A DNA stretch of 51,755 nucleotides. Source: a virus. The stretch spans positions 1 to 51,755 of IMG/VR virus record IMGVR_UViG_3300034137_000018, one strand, 5' to 3'. Position 1 is the stretch's first letter. The number at the start of each line of letters is the position of its first letter. Below are positions 46,257 to 51,755 of the stretch, piece by piece. The position numbers and the translations under genes are program-made. The notes beneath the pieces are model-generated. The model ran no database searches. It had not been told where the DNA came from and saw nothing but the letters and a program-made list of their open reading frames with translations.

Positions 46257-46291
46257 AGTTCCTCCGGTTGGGGTTGGGGTGGTCAGGTTGG

Positions 46292-46837
46292 TCAGAAGGG
46301 GACGTCGGCCGATGCCCGGTCCGCCTCCCATCGAGCGTTCTTGGCGGGGTCAGCGAACTGCCAAACGCCGGTCCGCGGGTTGTACACGTGCTCGCTGTGC
46401 ACAGGGCAGGCAGGGTCGTACTCGACCAGACGCTCGGTGTGACCGCCGCCGGCGTACTGGTCATGGGGGATGCAGGTACAGCCGTTAGTGGCCTGGTCCG
46501 GGTTCCACAACACCGTGGCCGGCCACTGCAGCCACTCGGCGTCCAGCGGTGGGCTGGTCTGCTGCCCCATGTAGTGCAGGTATCGCTCCCGTTCGAGCAG
46601 GTCACCGTATGTGCCCAGTTCGCACACGTCGCCGTCGTTGAACCGCAGCACGGTGCGGTCTGGCAGCGTGGCGGCCTCGTGCGGCCCGTTCACCACCCGC
46701 ACCCACGGGCTACCCAGCAGGGCGCGCAGCCGCACCACCTCGGCGACCCACGGACGGCGCCCAACGTCCCCCGGGTCCAGGCTGGCCAGCAGCGCCGCCG
46801 CAGCCTCTGGGCTGGTGTCCCCCATCCTGTAGGTCAC
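46292..46837 (-). CDS. Hypothetical protein
   Basis: 181 residues, GTG start (GTGA). Helical N-terminus, beta-rich middle (WVRVVNGPHEAATLPDRTVL), and a C-terminal cluster TNGCTCIPHDQYAGGGHTER then ACPVHSEHVYNPRTG, with Cys and His arranged as in a zinc site. No recognised family. Confidence 0.66.
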   Translation of the reverse strand: MTYRMGDTSPEAAAALLASLDPGDVGRRPWVAEVVRLRALLGSPWVRVVNGPHEAATLPDRTVLRFNDGDVCELGTYGDLLERERYLHYMGQQTSPPLDAEWLQWPATVLWNPDQATNGCTCIPHDQYAGGGHTERLVEYDPACPVHSEHVYNPRTGVWQFADPAKNARWEADRASADVPF

Positions 46838-47133
46838 AGCCGCACCCCGTGGTCCAGCAGGTGCCGGGCCAGGTCGACAGCCAGCGGCTTGGGGTTGGTG
46901 TCAGTGTGGCCGCGCTCGATCAATGCGGCCAGCCGTAGCACTTCGTCCATACCCTCGGGCAGTGGGGACTGGTGGGCTGCCCGCAGCCGGGCGGAATACT
47001 TGCGGGCCTCGGTCACAAAGTCCGCCATGGCGTTGATTAACTGCGCCGGCGTCAGGGTGTCGTCCGCCACCCGCATCAGTTGCGTGTCCAGCATGTCCGC
47101 CACACGCACCGCCGTGTCCGCGTCCATGCTCAT
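46834..47133 (-). CDS. Hypothetical helical protein
   Basis: 99 residues, ATGA overlap. Almost entirely helical (AVRVADMLDTQLMRVADDTL, QLINAMADFVTEARKYSARL), ending in a short VDLARHLLDHGVRL helix. It resembles the C-terminus of the next upstream protein (YMVLRGVHV), suggesting related origins. Unknown function. Confidence 0.64.
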   Translation of the reverse strand: MSMDADTAVRVADMLDTQLMRVADDTLTPAQLINAMADFVTEARKYSARLRAAHQSPLPEGMDEVLRLAALIERGHTDTNPKPLAVDLARHLLDHGVRL

Positions 47134-47480
47134 ACGTGCACCCCCCGCAGCACCATGTACTGGGCGACGTGCCGCGCCACCATCTCTGGGTCAGTTATGG
47201 GGTCTGTGACGTCCGGCAGCGCGGACTCCAACCCCTCGAGCAGCAGGTCGGCCAGGCGCTGCACTTCGGTGTCGTTGCCCTCGGAGGGGTCCACCTCGTG
47301 CACGGTGACGGTGAAGGTGCGGGTGCCGTTGGCGCCGGTGGCGTCTGCTACGTCCACCAGGAGGCTGCGGGCGTCACCAGAGGGCAGTGCGCCCTTCCAG
47401 TAGGCGCGGGGGTTGTGGTCCCGCTCGATGCTGTGGGCGAGACTGACCGCCATGCGGGTCTCGGTCATTGGTGTGGTCAT
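47130..47480 (-). CDS. Hypothetical protein, leaderless start
   Basis: 116 residues. The ATG at 47480 follows a -10 box (TAGGGT) by 6 bases. A beta-rich centre (RTFTVTVHEVDPSEGNDTEV) is followed by a helical C-terminal half. First gene of the operon that runs to the terminator at 41.9 kb. Confidence 0.72.
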   Translation of the reverse strand: MTTPMTETRMAVSLAHSIERDHNPRAYWKGALPSGDARSLLVDVADATGANGTRTFTVTVHEVDPSEGNDTEVQRLADLLLEGLESALPDVTDPITDPEMVARHVAQYMVLRGVHV

Positions 47481-47516
47481 AAGAACACCCTATCTGCCTA
47501 TCTTGGCATGTGTCAA
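47481..47516 (-). promoter_or_regulatory. Leaderless promoter for the gene at 47130-47480
   Basis: Minus strand: -35 TTGACA (47516-47511, perfect consensus), 18-base spacer, -10 TAGGGT (47492-47487), 6 bases to the ATG. The spacer itself contains a TGCCAAGAT copy of the family core. Confidence 0.75.
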
Positions 47517-47529
47517 TACGGGCGTGCCG

Positions 47530-47775
47530 TTATCGGGATTTTTTTGCAGTCTTGCCGCGCTTACCGGGGCTGCTGGCAGCATCCGGCACAATCTGACCAA
47601 ATCCGGCACCTTTTCGCCGGTCCGGCACAGCATGCGGCAGCGGGTGCCGGGCTGCTCGGGTGCACGGACCCATGACGCCCTCGTGTGGGCAGCGGTCCAG
47701 GATTCCCAGGGCGATAGCCTGCTTCTCGGCGGCCAGCGTTTGCACCCAGCCGCCGGGACTGTCCGGGCGGGTCAC
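47530..47775 (-). CDS. Hypothetical protein
   Basis: 81 residues from a GTG at 47775 (GTGA overlap with the micro-gene above). A helical N-terminal part (LAAEKQAIALGILDRCPHEG) includes Cys/His, and the C-terminus is strongly basic (KRGKTAKKSR). No family recognised. Confidence 0.62.
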   Translation of the reverse strand: MTRPDSPGGWVQTLAAEKQAIALGILDRCPHEGVMGPCTRAARHPLPHAVPDRRKGAGFGQIVPDAASSPGKRGKTAKKSR

Positions 47776-47918
47776 CGCACCGGCCGGCCACTGCCAGCAC
47801 AGCGCGCCTTCACCGGCCCATGCTTCACCAGCCACGCCACGGACCCGTCACTGCCGCCGGGCGTGGTGGCGCGAATGATGCGCTGACACACCGGGCAGCG
47901 GGCTGACTGACCTACCAC
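47772..47918 (-). CDS. Zinc-ribbon micro-protein
   Basis: 48 residues from a GTG at 47918 that overlaps the preceding TAG. Reads GQSARCPVCQRIIRATTPGG, then WLVKHGPVKARCAGSGRPVR: a CPVC pair plus His and Cys, ending in the GSGRPV motif seen at the C-terminus of many actinobacterial zinc-ribbon proteins. Stop and start are interlocked with both neighbours. Confidence 0.66.
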   Translation of the reverse strand: MVGQSARCPVCQRIIRATTPGGSDGSVAWLVKHGPVKARCAGSGRPVR

Positions 47919-48121
47919 GCCGTCTTCTCCAGGTTCGCGCAAGCGGCCGCGTCCAGCGCCTCCTGCGACGGCGCCGCGTCCAGGTACGCCTCCCGCACCA
48001 GGGCGTCGAAACGCTCACGCGCCTTCGCCTCAATCTGCTGGTTGGCGCGCCGGCCCAGCCACCACACGGTGCCGCCGCCCAGCAGCAACGTGCACACCGC
48101 CAACACCACCGCGAACGCCAT
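47912..48121 (-). CDS. Membrane-anchored small protein
   Basis: 69 residues, ATG at 48121 sharing a base with the preceding stop. One N-terminal membrane helix (AFAVVLAVCTLLLGGGTVWW), then an acidic/Ala-rich helical cytoplasmic or external part ending ACANLEKTAW. Function unknown. Confidence 0.64.
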   Translation of the reverse strand: MAFAVVLAVCTLLLGGGTVWWLGRRANQQIEAKARERFDALVREAYLDAAPSQEALDAAACANLEKTAW

Positions 48122-48357
48122 CAACCCACACCTGCCTGCACACGCAGCGCAGCCACTTCGTCGTTGCGGACTTCCAGGTCCCCCTCGACCTCAGCCAGTT
48201 GGGCCACCGCCCAGTCCAGCATGGCCAGCAGTTCGTGCACGTCCTGGTAGTCCTGCGCCTCGGTGGGGGACGGCGCCACACCCGGTGCGCTCTCCTGCAC
48301 GGACCAGCGTTCGCGGATTTCCTCGACGCGGTCCAGCGTCACAGGCTCGGTGCCCAT
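48121..48357 (-). CDS. Hypothetical acidic helical protein
   Basis: 78 residues, AAGGAGG 7 bases before the ATG at 48357. Helical and acidic (LDRVEEIRERWSVQESAPGV, MLDWAVAQLAEVEGDLEVRN), probably a coiled coil. Unknown role. Confidence 0.66.
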   Translation of the reverse strand: MGTEPVTLDRVEEIRERWSVQESAPGVAPSPTEAQDYQDVHELLAMLDWAVAQLAEVEGDLEVRNDEVAALRVQAGVG

Positions 48358-48359
48358 GG

Positions 48360-48803
48360 TCAAACCTCCTTGTGTAGTGGGCAGTCAGGATCGGTGCGCC
48401 GGACGAACCGGTCGGACACCACGGCGGTCTCGCAGCGGCCGGTGCACTGCGGACCCCAAGCGCCCACCACCCGGGACTGCACCCCGGACGTGAACCCCCA
48501 GTTCTCCTCGGACCGCGGGCAGCGCGGCAGCCGGTCCGGCGTTGCCTGCGCCAGGCTGTAGCGGTCTGGTGTGGGGCCCAGGTACGACGGAGGGAACGAG
48601 TACACGGCACGGTACTCCAGGGTCAGCGTCGGCGCACCGTCTAGCAGCGCCCGCAGCCGGTCTACCTCGAGCAGTAGTTGGCCACGGTCACGGTCCGCAG
48701 TGTTCAGCCACCTGTCCGTGGCGCCGCTGCCGGTGTACGGCACCACCGCGTGGATGTACCGGCGCCGAATAGCCTCCAGCACGGCCGGATCCATAGCGTC
48801 CAC
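48360..48803 (-). CDS. Hypothetical protein
   Basis: 147 residues from a GTG at 48803. AGGAGG lies 7 bases upstream of this GTG but only about 1 base before the alternative GTG at 48809, so the later one is preferred. A central helix ADRDRGQLLLEVDRLRALLD is followed by a Cys-containing C-terminal half (CTGRCETAVVSDRFVRRTDP, DCPLHK). No family recognised. Confidence 0.64.
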   Translation of the reverse strand: MDAMDPAVLEAIRRRYIHAVVPYTGSGATDRWLNTADRDRGQLLLEVDRLRALLDGAPTLTLEYRAVYSFPPSYLGPTPDRYSLAQATPDRLPRCPRSEENWGFTSGVQSRVVGAWGPQCTGRCETAVVSDRFVRRTDPDCPLHKEV

Positions 48804-48805
48804 GG

Positions 48806-49030
48806 TCACACCTCCTCGTCGGGGACTGGCGGGGTCAGCCACCACAGGGATGCGGTGGGCAGCACAGCCACCTGCACCAGCCCGGCTATGCGCAGCCCCA
48901 GCAGGATGCGCAGGGTGGGACCCATCGGCCACCCCATGCGGGTGGCTACCTCAGACGCAGCCTGCGGGCCGGCCGCCCGCAGCAGCCAGTACGCCTGCTG
49001 CTCCGGGTACGTCAGGGTGCGGGCGCTCAC
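48806..49030 (-). CDS. Small winged-helix protein
   Basis: 74 residues, GTG start (GTGA). Pattern EQQAYWLLRAAGPQAASEVA, TRMGWPMGPTLRILLGLRIA and GLVQVAVLPTASLWWLTP gives helix, recognition helix and wing. Likely DNA-binding regulator of the early operon. Confidence 0.66.
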   Translation of the reverse strand: MSARTLTYPEQQAYWLLRAAGPQAASEVATRMGWPMGPTLRILLGLRIAGLVQVAVLPTASLWWLTPPVPDEEV

Positions 49031-49206
49031 GCCTTCACCGCCAACAACGCTGCGGCGCGCTCGGCCGCGGACCAGTCGCCCGGCGCGTCAGGGTGAACGG
49101 GGCAACGCTCGCCGGGGTGCACATGCCAGGTGCCGCTGTGGCTGCACGCCCGGCAGGTGCGATAGCACCAGCACTCGCCGGTGTTCATGGTCCAGTCCCG
49201 GTTCAT
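49027..49206 (-). CDS. Small zinc-binding protein
   Basis: 59 residues, ATGA overlap. ECWCYRTCRACSHSGTWHVH then CPVHPDAPGDW gives at least five Cys and three His in 35 residues. This resembles the recurrent His-Cys CPVHPDAP motif of short actinobacterial proteins. Function unknown. Confidence 0.66.
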   Translation of the reverse strand: MNRDWTMNTGECWCYRTCRACSHSGTWHVHPGERCPVHPDAPGDWSAAERAAALLAVKA

Positions 49207-49739
49207 GCCTGCACCCCGGCGTTCCGCAGCGCAGCCTCGAGGTAGCGCCGCAGTTCGGTGGCGGTGATACGGCCGACCGAATCGCCGCCGCTGATGCCGC
49301 TGTAGTCGTCGTGCGGCTTGGCCCCGCCCTTCGTCCACCAGGGGGCTGCGTCACCCAGCATGTCCCGCACCGCCGCCATGTCCTCGGTGCGCAGTTCCGC
49401 TGCGGTGTCCATGTCGTCGCGCCGCGCCTGCGCTGCGTCGCGGGCGGCCTTGGCCTCCCGCGACCGCGCCTGCGCCTCGGCGGCCAGCCGGTCCGCGGTG
49501 TACACCGCGTCGTGCGCCGCCCGGCCGGCGTCAGTCACCCGGTACAACGGGCCTCGCTCATGGAAGGCGCGCTCGCGCAAGAGGCCTGCCTTTACCAGCC
49601 GGTTCAGCACACCCCTGTTGGGGGTCTCGACCCAGCCGTTGTGGCCGGGGTCGTTCTTCTGCACCATGGCGTGCAGGGCACGCATCTGCGCGTCGGTGAT
49701 CTTCTGGGTGGGCGTCTGTGCGCCGGTCGTGGTGTCCAT
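49203..49739 (-). CDS. Winged-helix/coiled-coil protein, leaderless start
   Basis: 178 residues. The N-terminal winged helix reads NRGVLNRLVKAGLLRERAFH with LYRVTDAGRAAHDAV. A charged Ala-rich coiled coil follows (DRLAAEAQARSREAKAARDA), and a C-terminal helix TELRRYLEAALRNAG. The ATG is 6 bases after a conserved -10 box. Divergent from the plus-strand mini-gene across a shared 147-base control region. A regulator of this region is plausible. Confidence 0.74.
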   Translation of the reverse strand: MDTTTGAQTPTQKITDAQMRALHAMVQKNDPGHNGWVETPNRGVLNRLVKAGLLRERAFHERGPLYRVTDAGRAAHDAVYTADRLAAEAQARSREAKAARDAAQARRDDMDTAAELRTEDMAAVRDMLGDAAPWWTKGGAKPHDDYSGISGGDSVGRITATELRRYLEAALRNAGVQA

Positions 49740-49775
49740 GTACCTATTCTGGCATGTGTTGGTCAGCGACTGCAA
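49740..49775 (-). promoter_or_regulatory. Leaderless promoter for the gene at 49203-49739
   Basis: Minus strand: -35 TTGCAG (49775-49770), 18-base spacer ending in TGC, -10 CAGAAT (49751-49746), 6 bases to the ATG. Confidence 0.75.
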
Positions 49776-49810
49776 CCCCTGACACAGAACAATTTCCGGC
49801 AATTTCCCCG

Positions 49811-49846
49811 TTGACCACACCCATCCGTGCATGCCATTATTGGTAC
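49811..49846 (+). promoter_or_regulatory. Plus-strand promoter of the same family
   Basis: Plus strand: -35 TTGACC (49811-49816), 18-base spacer ending in TGC, -10 CATTAT (49835-49840), then TGGTAC. Expected start near 49847. No ATG lies there, so the transcript has a leader of about 40 bases. Confidence 0.72.
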
Positions 49847-49886
49847 GTCAGCACGACCACCCCAGCCCCCCACCGAAAGGCAGCCC

Positions 49887-49982
49887 ATGTACATGACCCC
49901 CGAGATGCGCAAAGCCCTGGCAGACCTGAACCGCCGCCTAGCCGCCGCGCAGAAGGCGTCAGTGGTCCACCTCGGCAAGTAG
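49887..49982 (+). CDS. 31-residue plus-strand mini-protein
   Basis: Encodes MYMTPEMRKALADLNRRLAA AQKASVVHLGK, a mostly helical, basic peptide. GAAAGG lies 6 bases before the ATG at 49887, and a family promoter lies 40 bases upstream. The unit ends 52 bases before a strong hairpin, so promoter, ribosome site, ORF and terminator form a complete 220-base transcription unit. Could be a regulatory or anti-host peptide, or the transcript may act as RNA. Confidence 0.6.
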   Translation: MYMTPEMRKALADLNRRLAAAQKASVVHLGK

Positions 49983-50034
49983 CCACCAGACCGCCCCGCA
50001 TGCCACGATGGGTGCGTGGCCGGCAGGCTCGCCG

Positions 50035-50065
50035 CAGCCCCACACCACGTCAGGGTGTGGGGCTG
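50035..50065. terminator. Bidirectional hairpin terminator
   Basis: Perfect 12-base arms CAGCCCCACACC (50035-50046) and GGTGTGGGGCTG (50054-50065), 7-base loop. It serves the plus-strand mini-gene and, from the other side, the end of the leftward operon: the stop codon of the gene at 50050-50211 lies in the loop. Confidence 0.78.
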
Positions 50066-50211
50066 TCCACATCTCCGGCGTCAATGGGCCGACCCAGCCA
50101 GTAGCGGACCTCACGGGCCACAGCCCGGACACCCACCAGCACCAACACCAGCAGCCGCGGATGGGCATGCGCTTCCGCCCACCACGCAGCCATGTACTCG
50201 CCGGGCGTCAC
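50050..50211 (-). CDS. Small hypothetical protein with hydrophobic centre
   Basis: 53 residues from a GTG at 50211 (GTGA). Reads TPGEYMAAWWAEAHAHPRLL, then VLVLVGVRAVAREVRYWLGR and an acidic end. The hydrophobic middle is short for a membrane helix. Function unknown; the overlap with its neighbour supports translation. Confidence 0.6.
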   Translation of the reverse strand: MTPGEYMAAWWAEAHAHPRLLVLVLVGVRAVAREVRYWLGRPIDAGDVDSPTP

Positions 50212-50519
50212 AGCGTCCCGCCATCCACCGCTGCCCGGTACGGGTTAGGGGACGGCGGCCACGTGCCCACGTCCAACCCCAGGATGAGCCGGCCAGCCTT
50301 GGCGAAGCCTTCCTCCCAGCAGTCCGCCATGACACCCGGCAGCGTGGACACTGCAACAGTCAGCGCCCACGTCTCGCACGGCCAGTACGTGGACACAGAA
50401 TGGTCGCCTTCGCAGAACGGCCGGCCGCTCAAGGCGCCCACATGCGCAGACCGCGGGTGGGCGCCCATGATCGCCTTCACGTCCAGGACGCCCGCGTCAG
50501 GCTCAACCCCTGTAGTCAC
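50208..50519 (-). CDS. Hypothetical protein
   Basis: 103 residues from a GTG at 50519, overlapping the HTH gene end by 17 bases. Alternating strands and helices (AGVLDVKAIMGAHPRSAHVG, VSTYWPCETWALTVAVSTLP) with Cys and Trp. No known family. Confidence 0.6.
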   Translation of the reverse strand: MTTGVEPDAGVLDVKAIMGAHPRSAHVGALSGRPFCEGDHSVSTYWPCETWALTVAVSTLPGVMADCWEEGFAKAGRLILGLDVGTWPPSPNPYRAAVDGGTL

Positions 50520-50739
50520 GACGAACCTGCCGCAGCCTCTCCCGCGACATACCCACATGCGCAGCCGCCGCCGACGGCCCCACCTCAGCAGCCAACGCCA
50601 CCACCGCAGCATCACGCACCTGCAGCCCAGCAGTCACCGCCCCCTGATGCAACGTCACATACTCCGCGGCAGCCTTAGCCCGCGCAGCCGCATCCGGCAG
50701 GTCCCTGATCTTGTCCAACTCGCTACGCCTCTGCTCCAT
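50503..50739 (-). CDS. Small HTH protein
   Basis: 78 residues, GAGAGG 7 bases before the ATG at 50739. Helical throughout, ending in a resolvase/sigma-like helix-turn-helix: LAAEVGPSAAAAHVGMSRER then LRQVRRDYRG. Probably a DNA-binding protein. The gap 50740-50793 between it and the HNH stop holds only its ribosome site. Confidence 0.68.
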   Translation of the reverse strand: MEQRRSELDKIRDLPDAAARAKAAAEYVTLHQGAVTAGLQVRDAAVVALAAEVGPSAAAAHVGMSRERLRQVRRDYRG

Positions 50740-50793
50740 GCCTGTACCTCTCTCTGGATGTGGAATCACGCCAAGCGGTGTAGGCCAACTACC

Positions 50794-51663
50794 CTACCCA
50801 ACCAGGGCAGGAACGGCAAGAGTGGTGTGCTCTGCCAGCAGTGCCCTGACCCGCAGCATCGCCGCAGCGGACGGCGCCACCCGCGGACCCTTCGACAGGT
50901 TGCACAGGTAGTGCGCCAACTGGACGTTGGACAGGTCATGCGTTCCGCCGCGGGACAGCGGCACAACATGATCCAGGCTGGGCTTGATTCCCTTCACGGT
51001 GGCGGCCGGGTCAATGGGCTGACTGCACAGCCGGCACACCCACCCGTCACGCTCGGCCAGCGCTGACAGCAGCATGCGCTTCGATCCCAGCCCCAGCGCG
51101 GTGGCCCGCCTAGCCTGCGCCACCGCGATGACGCGCTCCCTGTAGCCCGGGTCCGCGGCGTACCTGTCAGCCATCGCAGCCTTCACGGCCAGGTAGCCGC
51201 ACTCATCGCTGCAGTGCTTCTGCTGACGACTGCGGGCACAGAACACCCGGCCGCACCGGCAGATGGGAAAGTAGACAGGGCACCAGCCGCGCTCCTTACT
51301 GCCGCTGCCGGACGCCACCCGCGCGTCACGCTGACGCTTACCACGCAGCAGCGCAGCACACCGCGCCGTGCACGCCTTCTTGGCTGCCTTGTCCTTGTCT
51401 GTCACCACCCACGTGGCGCCGCGCTGATCACAAGAGCGCTCCTCGCCTGCTGTCCACAGGCTACGGTACGCATCTCCCATGCACGTGACACTGCAGAACC
51501 TGCTGGAGTTGTGGGTGCGTGCGCGGAACTGTGCACCACACTCCTCGCAGATGCGAGCGTCACGGGCAGCGGTAGCCGTCCGGATGCACCCATGACACCT
51601 ACGAGTCCCTGGCCACACCGGACTGCCGCACGACTCGCAGGCTGCGCTCTTGCGCTTAGACAC
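50794..51663 (-). CDS. HNH endonuclease with multiple zinc fingers
   Basis: 289 residues if the GTG at 51663 is used; a TTG at 51681 lies too close to the predicted transcription start. At least four Cys4 modules are seen in order: CESCG...CHGC, CEECGAQF...FCSVTC, CRCGRVF...HCSDEC, and the HNH module CRLCSQPIDPA then LDHVVPLSRGGTHDLSNVQL and CNLSKG. HNH catalytic residues are intact. The zinc-finger array suggests sequence-specific DNA recognition, as in homing or mobility endonucleases. Confidence 0.85.
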   Translation of the reverse strand: MSKRKSAACESCGSPVWPGTRRCHGCIRTATAARDARICEECGAQFRARTHNSSRFCSVTCMGDAYRSLWTAGEERSCDQRGATWVVTDKDKAAKKACTARCAALLRGKRQRDARVASGSGSKERGWCPVYFPICRCGRVFCARSRQQKHCSDECGYLAVKAAMADRYAADPGYRERVIAVAQARRATALGLGSKRMLLSALAERDGWVCRLCSQPIDPAATVKGIKPSLDHVVPLSRGGTHDLSNVQLAHYLCNLSKGPRVAPSAAAMLRVRALLAEHTTLAVPALVG

Positions 51664-51683
51664 AGCACCCGCACATGCCAACT

Positions 51684-51712
51684 ACACTACGCGCGACCGG
51701 CACGGATGACAA
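51684..51712 (-). promoter_or_regulatory. Candidate promoter of the right-end HNH gene
   Basis: Minus strand: -35 TTGTCA (51712-51707), 17-base spacer, -10 TAGTGT (51689-51684). Transcription would start near 51676, 13 bases before the GTG at 51663. The last 43 bases of the window (51713-51755) show no feature. Confidence 0.5.
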
Positions 51713-51755
51713 GGGCGATCCCTCCCGGGGGAAGGCCAGCGGGGGTACAGCCAAC

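Noticed and set aside
51659-51676. Tiny ATG frame at the right-end promoter
   Set aside because: Only six codons (Met-Cys-Gly-Cys-Cys-Val) before a stop; no sign of function beyond a possible leader.
1-51755. Alternative genetic code with TGA as a sense codon
   Set aside because: TGA is used as the real stop in dozens of ATGA and GTGA overlaps across the window.
1-51755. tRNA genes, CRISPR arrays, integrase or attachment site
   Set aside because: None recognised on reading; no cloverleaf-like segments, spaced repeats or tyrosine/serine recombinase motifs were found.

Overview
The window is a piece of an actinobacteriophage genome with siphovirus (HK97-type head, long flexible tail) architecture. 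The GC content is high (roughly two thirds by eye), GTG starts and 4-base ATGA/GTGA stop-start overlaps are everywhere, and there is a full Caudoviricetes structural cassette. All of this fits a phage of a high-GC actinobacterium; Streptomyces or a relative is a guess. Nearly every gene reads leftward (minus strand). The exceptions are a secreted protein (6479-6880), an HNH endonuclease (30141-30698) and a 31-codon ORF (49887-49982). The gene at the left edge runs off the window, so this is not a complete genome. I see no integrase, DNA polymerase, tRNA or CRISPR.

Layout in the direction of transcription, right to left. 51.7-50.0 kb: zinc-finger HNH nuclease, a small helix-turn-helix (HTH) gene and two unknown genes, ending at a hairpin shared with the convergent plus-strand mini-gene. 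49.7-41.9 kb: an accessory operon block of small proteins, including winged-helix, zinc and membrane proteins, a lipoprotein and a membrane-anchored surface protein. It closes with a hairpin terminator at 41.9 kb. 41.9-33.4 kb: terminase small and large subunits, portal, prohead protease, major capsid protein, MuF-like protein and head-tail connectors. 33.4-19.1 kb: tail terminator, major tail protein, tail chaperones with a -1 frameshift, tape measure, distal tail protein, Tal-like protein and tail fibre. 19.3-15.9 kb: small membrane proteins, an M15-like endolysin and a holin. 15.9-1 kb: small regulators, a Rad52-like annealing protein, a SNF2 helicase, PD-(D/E)XK and VRR-NUC nucleases, two HNH proteins, tandem paralogous DNA methyltransferases and an HTH replication-initiator-like gene that contains iteron-like repeats.

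Three things stand out. First, eight minus-strand genes start directly at the end of an almost identical promoter: a TTG-type -35, an 18-base spacer, a -10 box, exactly 6 bases, then ATG. This predicts leaderless mRNAs controlled as one regulon. One further copy drives a plus-strand transcript. Second, the major tail protein gene carries an in-frame TGA at codon 35, with clearly related protein sequence on both sides. Third, several autonomous accessory genes sit against the main transcription direction or encode exported proteins, and are candidates for host-directed functions.
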